DNA from: an uncultured Collinsella sp.
GTDB lineage: Bacteria; Actinomycetota; Coriobacteriia; Coriobacteriales; Coriobacteriaceae
DNA: 21,820 nt
Assembly: GCA_902495155.1 (NCBI GenBank)
Contig: CABUWD010000016.1
Location: 1 to 21,820, forward strand
Direction: 5' to 3'
A program made the translations under genes and the position numbers. Of the stretch, positions 20,975 to 21,820 are shown in pieces. The notes below the pieces were generated by a model that was given only the letters and a program-made list of their open reading frames with translations, was not told where the DNA came from and did no database searches. How positions within the stretch are numbered: position 1 is the stretch's first letter; the number at the start of each line of letters is the position of its first letter.

Positions 20975-21655
20975 ATGGAGGCTTACAAGCAAGAGTTCAT
21001 CAAGTTTATGGTCGAGTCCGACGTCCTTAAGTTCGGCAGCTTTACGCTCAAGAGCGGCCGTCAGTCCCCGTTCTTTATGAACGCCGGCGCTTACGTGACG
21101 GGCTATCAGCTCAAGAAGCTGGGCGAGTATTACGCCCAGGCCATCCACGATAACTTTGGCGACGACTTTGATGTGCTGTTTGGACCGGCCTACAAGGGTA
21201 TTCCGCTGGCCGTCGTGACCGCAATTGCCTACCACGAGCTGTACGGCAAGGAGGTCAAGTACTGCTGCGACCGCAAGGAGGCCAAGGACCACGGTGCCGA
21301 TAAGGGCAACCTGCTGGGTTATGAGCCCAAGGACGGCGACCGTGTGGTCATGGTCGAGGACGTTACCACCAGCGGCAAGTCCATCGACGAGACCTATCCC
21401 AAGGTCAAGGCTGCTGCCGATGTCGAGATCAAGGGCCTGATCGTGTCCCTCAACCGCATGGAGGTCGGCAAGGGCGGTGTGACCACCGCGCAGAAGGAGA
21501 TCGAGGCCAAGTACGGTTTCCCCGTCGCGAGCATCGTCTCCATGGCCGAGGTCGTCGAGACCCTCTACAACCACGAGATCGACGGCAAGGTTGTCATTGA
21601 CGATGAGCTTAAGACCGCCATCGACGCCTACTACGAGCAGTACGGAGCACGTTAG
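20975..21655 (+). CDS. pyrE: Orotate phosphoribosyltransferase
   Basis: A 226-residue enzyme of pyrimidine synthesis that joins orotate and PRPP to give OMP in the cytoplasm. The PRPP-binding signature VVMVEDVTTSGKS lies at 124-136, the flexible catalytic loop with RKEAKDHG at 100-107, and substrate-site elements FTLKSGRQSPFFMNAG near 23-38 and GPAYKGIPLA at 70-79. Length fits the PyrE family. The ATG at 20975 has GAGAGGAG 5-12 nt upstream. No other pyr gene is adjacent in the window; two hairpins directly downstream suggest that it ends its transcript here. No PyrR-type attenuator is evident in the leader. Confidence 0.96.
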   Translation: MEAYKQEFIKFMVESDVLKFGSFTLKSGRQSPFFMNAGAYVTGYQLKKLGEYYAQAIHDNFGDDFDVLFGPAYKGIPLAVVTAIAYHELYGKEVKYCCDRKEAKDHGADKGNLLGYEPKDGDRVVMVEDVTTSGKSIDETYPKVKAAADVEIKGLIVSLNRMEVGKGGVTTAQKEIEAKYGFPVASIVSMAEVVETLYNHEIDGKVVIDDELKTAIDAYYEQYGAR

Positions 21656-21683
21656 TTACGGCGTTTTACCAAACGCCGTAACT
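21654..21683 (+). terminator. Hairpin overlapping the pyrE stop codon
   Basis: AGTTACGGCGTTT and AAACGCCGTAACT form a perfect 13-bp stem with a 4-nt loop (TACC). It begins at the second base of the TAG stop. No T-run follows, so alone it may serve mRNA stability more than termination. Confidence 0.55.
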
Positions 21684-21730
21684 GCTCGACGCTGCGCGGG
21701 CCGCATTTGGACAATCTGACGTTCAACTTC

Positions 21731-21759
21731 AAGGGCGCGACCAGAAGGTCAGCGCCCTT
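21731..21759 (+). terminator. Rho-independent terminator downstream of pyrE
   Basis: AAGGGCGC-GACC and GGTC-A-GCGCCCTT form a 12-bp stem with one bulged A and an AGAA loop, followed by TCGTTTC. The remaining ~60 bases to the window end show nothing I can assign. Confidence 0.75.
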
Positions 21760-21820
21760 TCGTTTCACGTCACCTTGTCTCAAATGCGACCCGCTCGCTG
21801 TCCGTCCTCTACCTGCGGCG

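Overview
The window reads as a high-GC chromosome segment of a Coriobacteriia-type actinobacterium, most like Collinsella. This rests on codon bias, a polytopic membrane protein with a C-terminal LuxR DNA-binding domain (a regulator type abundant in gut Coriobacteriia), a phospho-beta-glucosidase, luxS, and zinc-ribbon/DUF4428 proteins. The genus is inferred; there is no rRNA gene to prove it. I see no tRNA, rRNA, CRISPR array or complete insertion sequence.

Layout. 1-410 (-): start of a membrane acyltransferase cut by the window edge. 597-2564 (+): a ribokinase-type sugar kinase and a nucleoside hydrolase, a plausible nucleoside/ribose salvage pair behind one promoter. 2668-3945 (+): luxS and a DUF4867-like protein with a palindrome at its promoter. 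4142-5248 (-): an AAA ATPase gene enclosed by two direct repeats of about 250 bp. The second repeat carries a frameshifted copy of the 3' end of the DUF4867-like gene, so this is a probable acquired or rearranged cassette. 5710-7140 (+): a GH1 6-phospho-beta-glucosidase with its own promoter and inverted repeat. 7276-11272 (+): a tightly overlapping signalling operon made of an 8-TM sensor with a kinase-like but apparently non-catalytic C-terminus, a NarL-type histidine kinase and a LuxR-type response regulator. 11384-15681 (-): a lipoprotein, an SPFH protein with zinc ribbons, a membrane protein with zinc ribbons and a DUF4428 protein, transcribed in the reverse of that order; it resembles the Bacillus ydjG/ydjI envelope-stress genes. 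16043-17587 (+): the membrane LuxR regulator. 17769-20537 (-): an MgtA-type magnesium P-type ATPase. 20975-21655 (+): pyrE.

The most interesting non-coding signals are: (i) a 23-codon leader ORF with a strong ribosome binding site upstream of mgtA, whose interior can pair over 19 nt with a U-rich segment nearer mgtA, suggesting attenuation; (ii) the direct repeats around the AAA ATPase, each holding two related ~56-nt palindromes and a GGGGACAGGCACC-type hairpin; and (iii) several long imperfect hairpins between genes (2574-2644, 15812-15880, 17602-17668) that look more like REP/MITE-type elements than simple terminators. Promoter and operator assignments were made by eye.
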